Source of the DNA: Paenibacillus silagei
GTDB taxonomy: Bacteria; Bacillota; Bacilli; Paenibacillales; Paenibacillaceae
Length of the DNA: 64,000 nt
Direction of reading: 5' to 3'
Assembly (NCBI RefSeq): GCF_017874735.1
Contig: NZ_JAGGLV010000020.1
Span: forward strand, 82,437-146,436
Part shown: positions 28,054-37,245 of the stretch, piece after piece
How the letters are laid out: each line of letters opens with the position of its first letter
How positions within the stretch are numbered: the stretch's first letter is position 1
The notes under the pieces: model-generated
The model's input: only the letters and a program-made list of their open reading frames with translations
Databases searched by the model: none
What the model was told of the DNA's origin: nothing
Made by a program: the position numbers and the translations under genes

Positions 28054-29076
28054 TCAAAGTATATCTCTACTTAATATTTTTTTTAGCTCTTCAAGTTTAG
28101 TATCGCTTGCATTAAAAAAAAACATTTCATCAAATTGAATTTTTTTAAAATTTTCCGAATAACTAATTAGTGCAAGATTCACACCTTCATTAAAACGAAC
28201 ACTTGGATATTTAATGGCATTGAATCCCAAAGATTTAGCACAATCTGAAATGAATCTCGTAAAGACATAGTGAGGTTTATGCCATCCATCTCCTCCATTT
28301 GGTGAATTCATTAAAGATGACCATCTTATAATTTTAATGATGTCTGAATCATGAGTTTGCATTGTTAAGTCTAATACTTTGATAGGTTTATTTATACGAA
28401 GGCCTGCAATTATCACCCCCTCCTTGGGCGAACGAAGCTCATGAAAGCATGTTTCTGGCTCCTGAGATAGATATAATACTTGTTGGCCAGCATGATTATA
28501 TCTTCCCTCAACAATCTTTTCTTTAGGAGAAGCAAAAAAATCAGTTACAGTATAATTTATTGCATTATTAAATATTCGAGCTCTATAAACTATATCAGGT
28601 AAAACCCTAGCTTCTACTGTTTGAGATATATAACTGATTTCTTGAAAAACCTCATTTGCAAAAGGATGTGCTAGTAGTAAAAAGGGGGTTTCATATGCTA
28701 TATTAGTGATTTCCTCTATAAGTTGCTCAAATCCATATGGAACATTAAAAGGCATATTATAGGGATATATAACTCCATCTAATTTTTGGTCGCAGCGTGG
28801 ACATACTAAATCAGAGGAAAATTTCTTAAATTCATCTTCAGTTATAAAATCACAGAATCGCATCATGAAATACAATGACGAAATTTGTATAGAATATGAA
28901 TGAAAATCCCGGTCATTCAAATAGACACCAGGCCAGCACTTCATAAATTCAACTACACATTTTTCACAACATATGATTTCAGCTGAAAAGATCGAATCAA
29001 ATTCTTCCGCAAAAACTAAATGAAAGTACTCAAGTTTATCCTTCAATGTTATTTCTTCTTCTATTTTAATCCTCAC
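28054..29076 (-). CDS. RES-domain protein with Cys-rich N-terminal domain
   Basis: A 340-residue AT-rich gene. The N-terminal half contains CCEKC (about 36-40) and CPRC (about 91-94), a possible zinc site, and resembles the HEPN/RES N-terminal domain found on other RES proteins. The RES domain (about 160-330) has VYRAR, EGRYNHAGQQVLYLS, Glu in CFHEL and the serine region IKYPS. It is predicted to cleave NAD+ when active. The frame starts at GTG 29076, which overlaps the AAAGG; a TTG ten codons in is an alternative. No antitoxin gene is adjacent. It flanks DarTG on the side opposite the first RES gene. Confidence 0.72.
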   Translation of the reverse strand: MRIKIEEEITLKDKLEYFHLVFAEEFDSIFSAEIICCEKCVVEFMKCWPGVYLNDRDFHSYSIQISSLYFMMRFCDFITEDEFKKFSSDLVCPRCDQKLDGVIYPYNMPFNVPYGFEQLIEEITNIAYETPFLLLAHPFANEVFQEISYISQTVEARVLPDIVYRARIFNNAINYTVTDFFASPKEKIVEGRYNHAGQQVLYLSQEPETCFHELRSPKEGVIIAGLRINKPIKVLDLTMQTHDSDIIKIIRWSSLMNSPNGGDGWHKPHYVFTRFISDCAKSLGFNAIKYPSVRFNEGVNLALISYSENFKKIQFDEMFFFNASDTKLEELKKILSRDIL

Positions 29077-29316
29077 CTTTCGTTCAGACTATTAGATACG
29101 ATTATGGATTTGTATTTCAATTCCATTCGAAATATAGCAATGTATAGACAATTTTGCAAATAGCAATGATATGCAATTGTTAACCGGAGTGTTTTTTAGA
29201 ACTGCCTTTATTATTGCTATACTTTAAAGCTGTTGTCTAAATATCAGAAAGCATAATTATTCAGCAATATATCAATTGAATTTGAGTTCGATTCATCAGA
29301 AAATAAACAAGAATAT

Positions 29317-29683
29317 CACAGCCGAATTCATATAATCCAGCCGCCCCATGTCCTCAGATTCAGAGACCTGTATCAAATCTGCTCGCTTAAAAACCATCGG
29401 GTTGAGGTGCTTGCCCACGCTTAGCCCGTAAATCTCCTCATAACAGTTCCCGAGTCCATCCAGACATGATAGAACAGATACATAAATGCCAGTGCGCCCA
29501 AGGAAAAGAGAATCATCTTGAAGTCTATTTGTTGCGTAGCATAGGCAGCCGCAGCACCCAGGGGACCGCCTGGAGCAAAGCAATCCTGATGTACACGTAA
29601 GACATCCCTGGATTCACCTGAAATAAAAGCCGCAGGTATTGGGCTCCGTTCCTCAGGAAACCCTTCCCCCGTATTCTATACAT
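29317..29683 (-). pseudogene. Remnant of an ABC exporter gene (copy of the gene at 38470-40239)
   Basis: Closely matches the first part of the intact downstream ABC gene (NCYEEIYGLSVGKHLN region) but has internal deletions, substitutions and an early end. Homology stops near 29317, where AT-rich island DNA begins. It lacks the ATPase domain altogether. Confidence 0.8.
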
Positions 29684-30858
29684 GTTGCACTATGCTCTCT
29701 GCTTCATACCACGACTTCTGGCTGACAAACATCTTCCGGTATATCCCGTCCGGATTTTCCATCAATTGCTCATGGGAGCCCTGCTCCGCAATCCGCCCGC
29801 TACGCACCACCAGGATCTCATCCGAGATTCTCGCAACACCCAGCCTGTGGGAGTGAAACGGTCTGCGCGGATGCTGCCAAACATCTCATACAGCCTGCTC
29901 TCTTCGATGGGGTCCAGGCAGCAGTAGGCTCAGTTGAGTTGGAGTACAACAGTCTGGCTATCGCCAATCGCTGCCATTGCCCGCCGGAGAGATCCAGGTT
30001 GTTCTCTTTGATTTTGCCAACATAAGTATCGAGACCGGCTTCCAGCCTCAGAGAACCATCTCACCCAGATTCATCTTTCTTTTATTGTGAAGGATTCGCT
30101 CTTCATCCAGCTTCAGGATATTCCCCAGCCGGACATTATCCTGGATCGCCAGCGCGTATCTGGCGTAATTCTGGAAGACCACTGCGATGATGCTTTTCAG
30201 CTCAGGGTAGCTGTACTCCCGAAGGTTCCTATTATTAATGAAGATTTCTCCCTCGTAGTTATCGTACATCCCGGTGAGTAGTTTGATGAGGATGGACTCG
30301 CCGGCCCGCCCCGTTCTGCCGACAATGGCATAGCTTTTCCCGCTAACCATGGTTAACGAGCACCGATTCAATATGTATCTCCTCGTATCCGGGTTGTGGA
30401 GTCTGATCATACAGCTTGTCGTACCAGATCCCTGAGCGCTCGACTATAACCGAGAACGTGCGATCCTCTGCATCCTCTCCGCTGGTCAAAATATGGGCCA
30501 GATCCGCACTCCTCCTCCGTATCCACTGCGCCTCTATCCCCAGCATATAATTCGTTTTGCCCGTCTTCATGGCGATGTAGGACAAAGGCACCGGAACCAA
30601 CACAATCACTATCCCCGTAATGAAGTGGACGACATCACAATCACAAGCAGCGAAATAGTCCTAATCAACATATTCAGGCCACTAATCATATTGTTGAACC
30701 CGCCGTGAAATGACCTACCGGATCGCCGCACACCCTATGGATTAACTCCGAAGTCTCCTTAGTCTCAATATGCTCATACTCCAATTGTGCCCGCTTCAAT
30801 ACCATCTACCGCTTCAGCCGCACATTCGGACGATTGCGTCCTGTCAGATTACAGGGGT
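29676..30858 (-). pseudogene. Remnant of an ABC exporter gene (copy of the gene at 40232-42043)
   Basis: Nucleotide-level copy of about 40232-41780 with deletions and frameshifts; pieces survive at 30048-30410 and 30343-30609. The Walker A GENGAGKS of the intact gene is corrupted to GRTGRAGES here, and the helices between residues ~270 and ~370 are deleted. Order and orientation match the intact pair, so the two remnants are one decayed duplicate. Confidence 0.82.
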
Positions 30859-30876
30859 TTGGATAAAGTAAAAATA

Positions 30877-30911
30877 AAAATGACTGCGCCGGAATTGGCA
30901 GCAGTCATTTT
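30877..30911 (-). terminator. Terminator of the GH2 operon
   Basis: An 11-bp perfect stem AAAATGACTGC/GCAGTCATTTT, followed on the minus strand by TTATTTTTAC, about 65 bases after the GH2 stop. Confidence 0.85.
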
Positions 30912-30973
30912 ATTAGAACCAACTGTGGTATTCCCTCTAAGGCTGAGGTGTTGTTAGACTTATACCGTCCAAC

Positions 30974-33358
30974 TCATAAAGAGCTTATTTCAAGCTCAGC
31001 CTGCGGTAATCCCGGAATGACCGCAGTGAGCTTAATCGTTCCGGAGACGGCTCCGGCCCGGATATAGGCCAGCAGCTTGCCGTGATGGGTATTTCGCGTA
31101 TGGGAGCGGTAAGGCTCCAGATCCTGCACATTTCCATTCTCCAATCCCAATAGTTCACCTGCTCCCTCTACGGTCACCGTGACAGGAACCTCCGCGCCGT
31201 ATACTCCGGTGCCCGCCGCATCCACAATGTCGAGCTCCACATGGGCGATATCCCGCAGGTTGGCCCGCAGCTGCAGGGTATCGGCTGTCACTCTTAGCTG
31301 CTCCGGCGCTGCCGCCGTGTGAAGCTCCCGCTTGACCGTTCTGCCCTGTCCGTCTTTCCCCGTTAAAAGCAGCGTTCCCGGTTCAAAGCTCACTTCCCAG
31401 CTCAGCAGCAGCTCTCCGCTCTCATCAGGACGTCCTACCCCGAGCAGCTTGCCGTTAAGGTACAGTTCCGCAGCCGCCAGATTGGTATAACCGTCTACAA
31501 TCAACCGCTCGCCCGGCTCCCAGTTCCAGCTTGGCTTACCGCCTGAGCGTCCACCGGTATCAGATATTCCCGGTTCCTCTGCCCTGCGGACGGCGAGATA
31601 AGCCATCGGCGTATCGCTCCACAGGCTCTGGCGGTAATAATAGCTTGGTTTCGGGAAGCCGGCAAGGTCCATGAACCCTGCCTGCGAGGCCCGAATCGGC
31701 CAGCCATGCGCTTCTCCCAGATAGTCGATTCCAGTCCATATGAACTGTGCGCAAATATCGGGGTTATCGCGGACCGCCAGCCACTCCTGCAGTCCCGGCG
31801 AATTCTCGCTGCCGTAGAGCACACGATCCGGGTAAGCGCTCCGATCCTTGAAGTATAAAGACTCCCTGTAATTATAGCCGACCACGTCGAGCGTATCGGA
31901 ATAACCGATAAGATTAGCTAGTTCCGGATAAGCGAGCGCCGCCGTTACTGGCCGTGTCTTGTCACATGCCTTCACAGCCTGCACCAGTCTTCTAGCTATG
32001 ACAGCAAGACGTTCAGCATTCGGCTTGTTCGGATCATATACACGTTCTTCAGCAGGCTTGTTGGCATCATTGTTGCCGGTCATCGTCTGGAAGGAGGGGT
32101 GGCAGTAAGGATCATTAGGATAGTCTACCTCATTGCCGATACTCCACATAATAATAGAAGGATGATTCCGGTCGCGCTTCACCATCTCCTGAATATCCGT
32201 AATGCCCCAGTCCGGGAAATCCTCATAATAACCGAAGTGCTTGGGAGGATATACATTATGTCCGGTAGACCATTTGTTCTTGACGCCTTCCCATTCATCA
32301 AAGGCTTCGTCCATCACCATAAATCCCATTTGATCACACAAATCCAGGAGAACCGGAGCTGGCGGATTATGGCTCATACGGATGGCATTGCAGCCCATGT
32401 CCTTAAGGTAGCGTAGCCGCCGGATCCAGACATCGCCGGGAACGGCAGCGCCGAGGCAACCGGCGTCATGATGTACACAGACTCCCTTGATCTTAAGAGC
32501 CTCTCCATTCAGCTTGAACCCTTCTGCCGGATCGAAGTGAATGCTCCGGAGGCCGACGGGAGTGCGGACCTCATCAACCGTTGCACCCTTCCAGATAATT
32601 TCTGTAATGAGTGTATACATATTGGGGGCTTCCGGCGACCAGAGCTTCGGCCCCTTCACTTGAATGACCTGTTGACTGAGTTCCGTACCGCCCGCCGCCG
32701 GCAACAGCTCCACCGAAGTTCCCGCATTGATGCCATCCTCATCTACAAGAGTGTGAAGTACGCTGATCTCTGCGGCTTCCCCTGTTTCGTTAAGAATCCT
32801 GGTCTCTACCTGCAGCTCCGCCCCTTCCAGGCTAATTTCAGCTGTCGAGGCAAAAACACCGTATTGCGCAACATGAATGTCATGCGTAAATGTCAGATAG
32901 ACATCACGGTAGATCCCTGAACCGGTGTACCAGCGGGAGTCGGCTGTCTCCGCATGGTTCACTTTTACCGCAATGGTATTGACAGCTCCCCCATACGCCA
33001 GCAGGTCCGTGATTTCATAAGTGAACGTGCTATAACCATACGGACGTTTTCCTAGATAATAGCTGTTCACCCAGACCTGCGAATGGTTGTAGACGCCTTC
33101 AAAGGTAAGGTACGCACGTTTACCCTCCAGCCGGTCCGGCAACACAACATGCTTGCGGTACCAGCCGGTTCCGCCGGGCAGATATCCGCTCCCGCTGGAA
33201 TAATCTCTGGAAAAATCAGCCTCGATGGCCCAATCATGCGGAAGTGTGACTTTACGCCAAGCTTTGTCGTCATATCCCTTGTACCATGCCTGGGGTACAT
33301 CCCCCTGATTGAAACACCACTCCGCATTAAGCCATATCTTACTCCTGGACTCGTTCAT
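30974..33358 (-). CDS. GH2-family glycosidase (beta-galactosidase type)
   Basis: Removes beta-linked terminal sugars (galactose, glucuronate or mannose) from oligosaccharides in the cytoplasm. The 794-residue protein has the GH2 sugar-binding domain (1-180; GTGWYRK), an Ig-like domain and a TIM barrel (about 285-600). The acid/base Glu is in WSIGNEVDYP (near 410) and the nucleophile Glu in YGSENSPG (near 515). C-terminal beta domains follow (630-794). No signal peptide. It is the last gene after binding protein and permeases, 47 bases from the receptor gene. Specificity cannot be fixed from sequence. Confidence 0.88.
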   Translation of the reverse strand: MNESRSKIWLNAEWCFNQGDVPQAWYKGYDDKAWRKVTLPHDWAIEADFSRDYSSGSGYLPGGTGWYRKHVVLPDRLEGKRAYLTFEGVYNHSQVWVNSYYLGKRPYGYSTFTYEITDLLAYGGAVNTIAVKVNHAETADSRWYTGSGIYRDVYLTFTHDIHVAQYGVFASTAEISLEGAELQVETRILNETGEAAEISVLHTLVDEDGINAGTSVELLPAAGGTELSQQVIQVKGPKLWSPEAPNMYTLITEIIWKGATVDEVRTPVGLRSIHFDPAEGFKLNGEALKIKGVCVHHDAGCLGAAVPGDVWIRRLRYLKDMGCNAIRMSHNPPAPVLLDLCDQMGFMVMDEAFDEWEGVKNKWSTGHNVYPPKHFGYYEDFPDWGITDIQEMVKRDRNHPSIIMWSIGNEVDYPNDPYCHPSFQTMTGNNDANKPAEERVYDPNKPNAERLAVIARRLVQAVKACDKTRPVTAALAYPELANLIGYSDTLDVVGYNYRESLYFKDRSAYPDRVLYGSENSPGLQEWLAVRDNPDICAQFIWTGIDYLGEAHGWPIRASQAGFMDLAGFPKPSYYYRQSLWSDTPMAYLAVRRAEEPGISDTGGRSGGKPSWNWEPGERLIVDGYTNLAAAELYLNGKLLGVGRPDESGELLLSWEVSFEPGTLLLTGKDGQGRTVKRELHTAAAPEQLRVTADTLQLRANLRDIAHVELDIVDAAGTGVYGAEVPVTVTVEGAGELLGLENGNVQDLEPYRSHTRNTHHGKLLAYIRAGAVSGTIKLTAVIPGLPQAELEISSL

Positions 33359-33405
33359 GCACTTCTCCTTTACCTTAAATTTTTTAGTTCAATCTATCTA
33401 GCCGT

Positions 33406-34992
33406 TTATTTCGCAGATTCCATTTTTTGCTTGAACGCATCCAGCTGCTTCTGCAATTCAGCCTTGACCTTATCATATCCGGCAGTCTTGATTTTGGCTC
33501 TGAACTCCTCCACTGCTTTGGCAGGATCACTTACCTTCCCGAAGTTGATAGCCGGACCAAGCTCCCCGGCCACCTGCGAGATCGCAGTCAGTTCACTTTC
33601 CACAGGAGTTTTGTCGAAGACAAACTGACCGTAAGGATACGGAATTTTGATTTTGTCGTATTCGTCATAGAGGGTGCCGATTTCACTCCACACCGTTTCG
33701 CTTGGAATTTCGAATTTATCCATTCGGCCACCCCAGAAATCTGCATAGAAGCTGTCAGAAGCTTCATTGTAGTTGGCTGGCAGTGTTCTCTTTCCATCCT
33801 TAATTTCATATTGAACGCCTTCGATACCATAGTTGATCAGATGATAGATTTCTTCATTGTTGCGGATCAAATCATACGCCATCAGCGCCCGCTCCGGATT
33901 TTTGCTGTGGGCACCCAGGGAGGTACCGCCGTGTGTAATCGACAGTTCCATCAGGTTTTTACCGCCGGTCCGGTTGAACGGGAACATCTGCAGTTCGGAG
34001 CCTGGCTGGGCTTTGTCCATCTCTACACGCAGCGTGGAGAAGGTCTGTGTGTGATGCTGGTCCAGACCGGATAATCCGGCTTTGAGGGCTATACGGTTGT
34101 CATTTTTGTTATTGAGCGCATCCTCGCGCCAGAATCCTTTATCGGCCCATTCTTTCATCAGCTTGGCATAATTCAGGAAGAGATCGCTGAAGATCGGCTC
34201 AGCTACAGTATATTTCTCATCGTTTGATACCGATGTAAATACTGGCATGTAGCCTGTAGAGATCGGGAGGTCCAGGTTATCCGTATAGGACTGAATATAG
34301 CCGCCCCATGTCACCGCACCGGAAGCCATATCCCATGGAATGACATCCGGCTTATTGTCTTTGATATATTGCAGATACTGGCCGATTTCTTCCCAATTCT
34401 TAATCGGTTCGCTCAGCCCGGCTTCCTTCGCCCAGTCGCCGCGGTAGAAGAAGCCATGATTGACCCATTGCGTGTAATCGTTCTCAGGAATCAGCACAAT
34501 TTTGCCGTTGTAACGGCTCTCGTTCCAATCCTTCTCAGGAACGGATTTCCAGGTTTCCGGTGCATACTTGGGCAGCAGCTCATCCAGATTCATGAAAGCC
34601 CCGCGCTGCGCATTGGCCCAGGTATCGAGCCAATCCGTTCCGATAGTGATCAGATCAACTGCCTCCCCTGAAGCCAGCAGCAGGTTGTATTTGGTCTGCC
34701 AATCAGCCCATTCGACCCATTTCCATTCCAGCTCGGCATTGATTTTTTCCTTCATAATTTCATTGACCTTGGCCAGCACCTTTTCGAATTGTCCATTCTT
34801 CGGCTTATCACCCAGTACCACATAACTGATCTTTACGAACTTGGAGGTGTCCGGCGCCGAGCTGTCTTTGTTTCCATTGTCATTCGTCGTACCAGCCCCA
34901 TTGTTAGCCGCATTATTCCCGCCACCGCAGGCGGCCAGCGTAAACAGTAAGAGGAACGTCAACATGATGCTTGATGCTTTTTTGATCCCCAT
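33406..34992 (-). CDS. Sugar ABC transporter substrate-binding lipoprotein (LipO-like)
   Basis: A 528-residue surface receptor for the second sugar importer. The signal peptide has the lipobox LAAC with lipidated Cys22, followed by a Gly/Asn/Thr-rich linker. The rest is an extracellular solute-binding fold with the later DUF3502-like region. Upstream AGGGAGG is present. It is the third gene of LplB, LplC, receptor, GH2, an unusual order with the receptor after the permeases. Confidence 0.9.
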   Translation of the reverse strand: MGIKKASSIMLTFLLLFTLAACGGGNNAANNGAGTTNDNGNKDSSAPDTSKFVKISYVVLGDKPKNGQFEKVLAKVNEIMKEKINAELEWKWVEWADWQTKYNLLLASGEAVDLITIGTDWLDTWANAQRGAFMNLDELLPKYAPETWKSVPEKDWNESRYNGKIVLIPENDYTQWVNHGFFYRGDWAKEAGLSEPIKNWEEIGQYLQYIKDNKPDVIPWDMASGAVTWGGYIQSYTDNLDLPISTGYMPVFTSVSNDEKYTVAEPIFSDLFLNYAKLMKEWADKGFWREDALNNKNDNRIALKAGLSGLDQHHTQTFSTLRVEMDKAQPGSELQMFPFNRTGGKNLMELSITHGGTSLGAHSKNPERALMAYDLIRNNEEIYHLINYGIEGVQYEIKDGKRTLPANYNEASDSFYADFWGGRMDKFEIPSETVWSEIGTLYDEYDKIKIPYPYGQFVFDKTPVESELTAISQVAGELGPAINFGKVSDPAKAVEEFRAKIKTAGYDKVKAELQKQLDAFKQKMESAK

Positions 34993-35085
34993 TCTTGTAC
35001 AACCTCCCTGTATTTAATTTACTCTATGTGAGAAGGCTTGATGGCCTTGGCACATCGTTGCAGTAGAATTGAATGGTCTGGAAGA

Positions 35086-36003
35086 TCAGCCCTTTACGGC
35101 CCCTACGGTGATTCCCTTAATGAAGTAGCGCTGTACGAACGGGTAGAACAAAATGACAGGACCTGTGGCAACTACCGCTGTCGCCATCTTCATGGACTCA
35201 AGTGGCATATCGCGAAGCTGCACATTCGAGGCGGCAGCGGAATTGCGGACATAATCCGCACTGGTAATCACGTTATACAAAAAAAGCTGCAAGGTGCGAT
35301 ATTTCATATCCGGCGACAGAAACAGCATGGAGTTATACCATTCGTTCCAATAACCCAGGGCGATGAACAGCCCGATGGTGGCAAGGGCGGGCGTGGTCAT
35401 CGGCAGAATCAGCCGGAGGAAAATCGTAAAGTCGCCTGCTCCGTCGATCTTCGCCGATTCCGTAATGGCATGAGGAATCGAGCGGACGAAGCTTTTCATC
35501 ATAATGATTAGAAACGGAGTCAGCAGACCCGGGAGCAGAACCGCCAGATAGTTATCTTTTAGATGGAGGTACTGGGTGATCAACAGGTAGAACGGCACCA
35601 GACCTCCAGAGAACAGTGTAGTGAAGTAAATGAAGAAAGAAATTTTGTTCCGGTACATGAAGTCCGGCCGCTGCAGCGCGTATCCCGTCATAGCCACCAG
35701 CAACAGGCCAATCGCCGTACCCACCATGGTTATGACAATCGTTACTATATACGATCCGATGATCAGACCGGGATTCTCAAACACGATTTTATAAGCGAAC
35801 AGACTGAATTCTTTGGGCCAGAAGTTGAAGCCGGAGAGCTTGATGGCCGACTCGGAGGTGAAGGAGGTTCCCAGCACCAGCAAGAATGGCAACAGACAGC
35901 AGAGGGCGAACAAGCCGATAAACAGATATCCGATCCACTGAACGACAAGTCCGCTGGCGTCAGTTTTTTTGCGTACGCTTACAAAAGTCTCATCCATGGG
36001 CAA
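35086..36003 (-). CDS. Carbohydrate ABC transporter permease, LplC type
   Basis: A 305-residue membrane subunit with six predicted helices and the EAA loop ESAKIDGAGDFTIFLRLILP near 200. It ends GITVGAVKG like the permease at 8359. It starts six bases after the LplB-type stop, so translation is coupled. A gap of about 90 bases precedes the receptor gene. No ATPase gene is present in the operon. Confidence 0.9.
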   Translation of the reverse strand: MPMDETFVSVRKKTDASGLVVQWIGYLFIGLFALCCLLPFLLVLGTSFTSESAIKLSGFNFWPKEFSLFAYKIVFENPGLIIGSYIVTIVITMVGTAIGLLLVAMTGYALQRPDFMYRNKISFFIYFTTLFSGGLVPFYLLITQYLHLKDNYLAVLLPGLLTPFLIIMMKSFVRSIPHAITESAKIDGAGDFTIFLRLILPMTTPALATIGLFIALGYWNEWYNSMLFLSPDMKYRTLQLFLYNVITSADYVRNSAAASNVQLRDMPLESMKMATAVVATGPVILFYPFVQRYFIKGITVGAVKG

Positions 36004-36009
36004 GTCCTC

Positions 36010-36978
36010 CTAGAAAAGTGAATTGTCAGGCGATACCTTTTTGACCAGCCAGTTAGCGGATAGAACAACGATGAACCCGAACAAGGATTGATACAGGCTG
36101 ACCGCACTGCCCATCGAGAAGTTGAAGTTGGTCATCAGTGAGCGGAACACATAGGTCTCGATGATATCCGTAGAGGCGTACAACGCTGTGTTGTTGGCAC
36201 CCACCAGATTAAAGAATAACCCGAAGTTCCCCTTAAGGATTCCGCCAAGCGAGAACAACAGCAGAATGATGAAGGTCGGTTTAAGCCAAGGCAGTACGAT
36301 ATACCGTATACGCTGAAAAGCATTGGCCCCGTCGATCTCCGAAGCCTCTACAATCTCACTGTCCAGCCCCATAATGGCGGCGAAATACACAATGGAGCCA
36401 TAACCGGTGCTTTGCCATAAATACGTGATGACAATGATAAAAGGCCACGCCCCCGGACTCGAGTACGCCTTCACCGGTTCAAGCCCCAATGAGTTCAGAA
36501 CCGAGTTCAAAATGCCATAATCGTAACTCAGAATATTGTAGGCGATGAGTCCGATCAGAACGGCGGATACGAAATACGGCAGGAACATCATGGTTTGGGA
36601 TACTTTCTTGAACCATTTGGACCGTATCTCGTTCAACAGTACAGCGACCGTAATCTGAAGCATGTTGCCCAGCAGGATAAACGCAATGTTATAGGCAATC
36701 GTGTTGAAGGTCAGCCGCCACAGGTCACCTGTCATGACGAGGAACCGGAAATTCTCCAGCCCGGCAAAGGCACTTCCGAAGATACCGTCAGAATAATTGT
36801 ACTTGATGAATGCCAGATACAGCCCAGGCATAGGCAGATAGGAAAAGATGAGAAAAAACGCTATCGCCGGAAAGCACATCAGCAGCAATGTCTTGTTGTT
36901 CTTAAAACGTTTCCAGCGGCCGCGTTTGGCTCCGGTATACCTCTTCTCTGTCAATTGGGCAGGTGAAGCAGTGGACAT
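36010..36978 (-). CDS. Carbohydrate ABC transporter permease, LplB type
   Basis: First gene of the GH2 operon. The 322-residue membrane subunit has six helices and the EAA loop EASEIDGANAFQRIRYIVLP near 220. The ATG at 36978 has AAGGAGGGG. The leader holds one of two LacI-type operators about 50 bases upstream. With the LplC gene it forms the channel of a CUT1-class importer. Confidence 0.9.
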   Translation of the reverse strand: MSTASPAQLTEKRYTGAKRGRWKRFKNNKTLLLMCFPAIAFFLIFSYLPMPGLYLAFIKYNYSDGIFGSAFAGLENFRFLVMTGDLWRLTFNTIAYNIAFILLGNMLQITVAVLLNEIRSKWFKKVSQTMMFLPYFVSAVLIGLIAYNILSYDYGILNSVLNSLGLEPVKAYSSPGAWPFIIVITYLWQSTGYGSIVYFAAIMGLDSEIVEASEIDGANAFQRIRYIVLPWLKPTFIILLLFSLGGILKGNFGLFFNLVGANNTALYASTDIIETYVFRSLMTNFNFSMGSAVSLYQSLFGFIVVLSANWLVKKVSPDNSLF

Positions 36979-37026
36979 AAGACCCCTCCTTAGTTGAATA
37001 GTCAGCGGATTTCGACTGTAAAATTT

Positions 37027-37042
37027 ATGAAACCCATTTCAT
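37027..37042 (-). promoter_or_regulatory. LacI-type operator, promoter-proximal copy
   Basis: The 16-base palindrome-like ATGAAACCCATTTCAT, about 50 bases before the LplB-type ATG. On the minus strand a weak promoter (TTGGCT, 17 bases, CATAAA) would overlap it, so a bound repressor would block transcription. It is the exact reverse complement of the copy at 37145. Confidence 0.65.
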
Positions 37043-37144
37043 TTGAAGCCAAAAAAATAAAACCCATGATTCATCCTTTCTCTCTTATTCTCGCAAATTT
37101 CCCAGGGAGGTGTCCTTGTTCTTTGAGCAAGTCATTGGATTAAA

Positions 37145-37160
37145 ATGAAATGGGTTTCAT
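37145..37160 (-). promoter_or_regulatory. LacI-type operator, distal copy
   Basis: ATGAAATGGGTTTCAT, identical on the opposite strand to the site at 37027. The centres are 118 bases apart, about 11 helical turns, a distance that allows repressor looping. It lies about 85 bases after the lacI stop codon. Confidence 0.65.
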
Positions 37161-37245
37161 ATATATTTAAAATGTAAGGGCTTTCTTCAACAGAATAAGC
37201 CCTCATTATTTCAAAGTCAACTATTAATTTATAATGTGGACCAAA

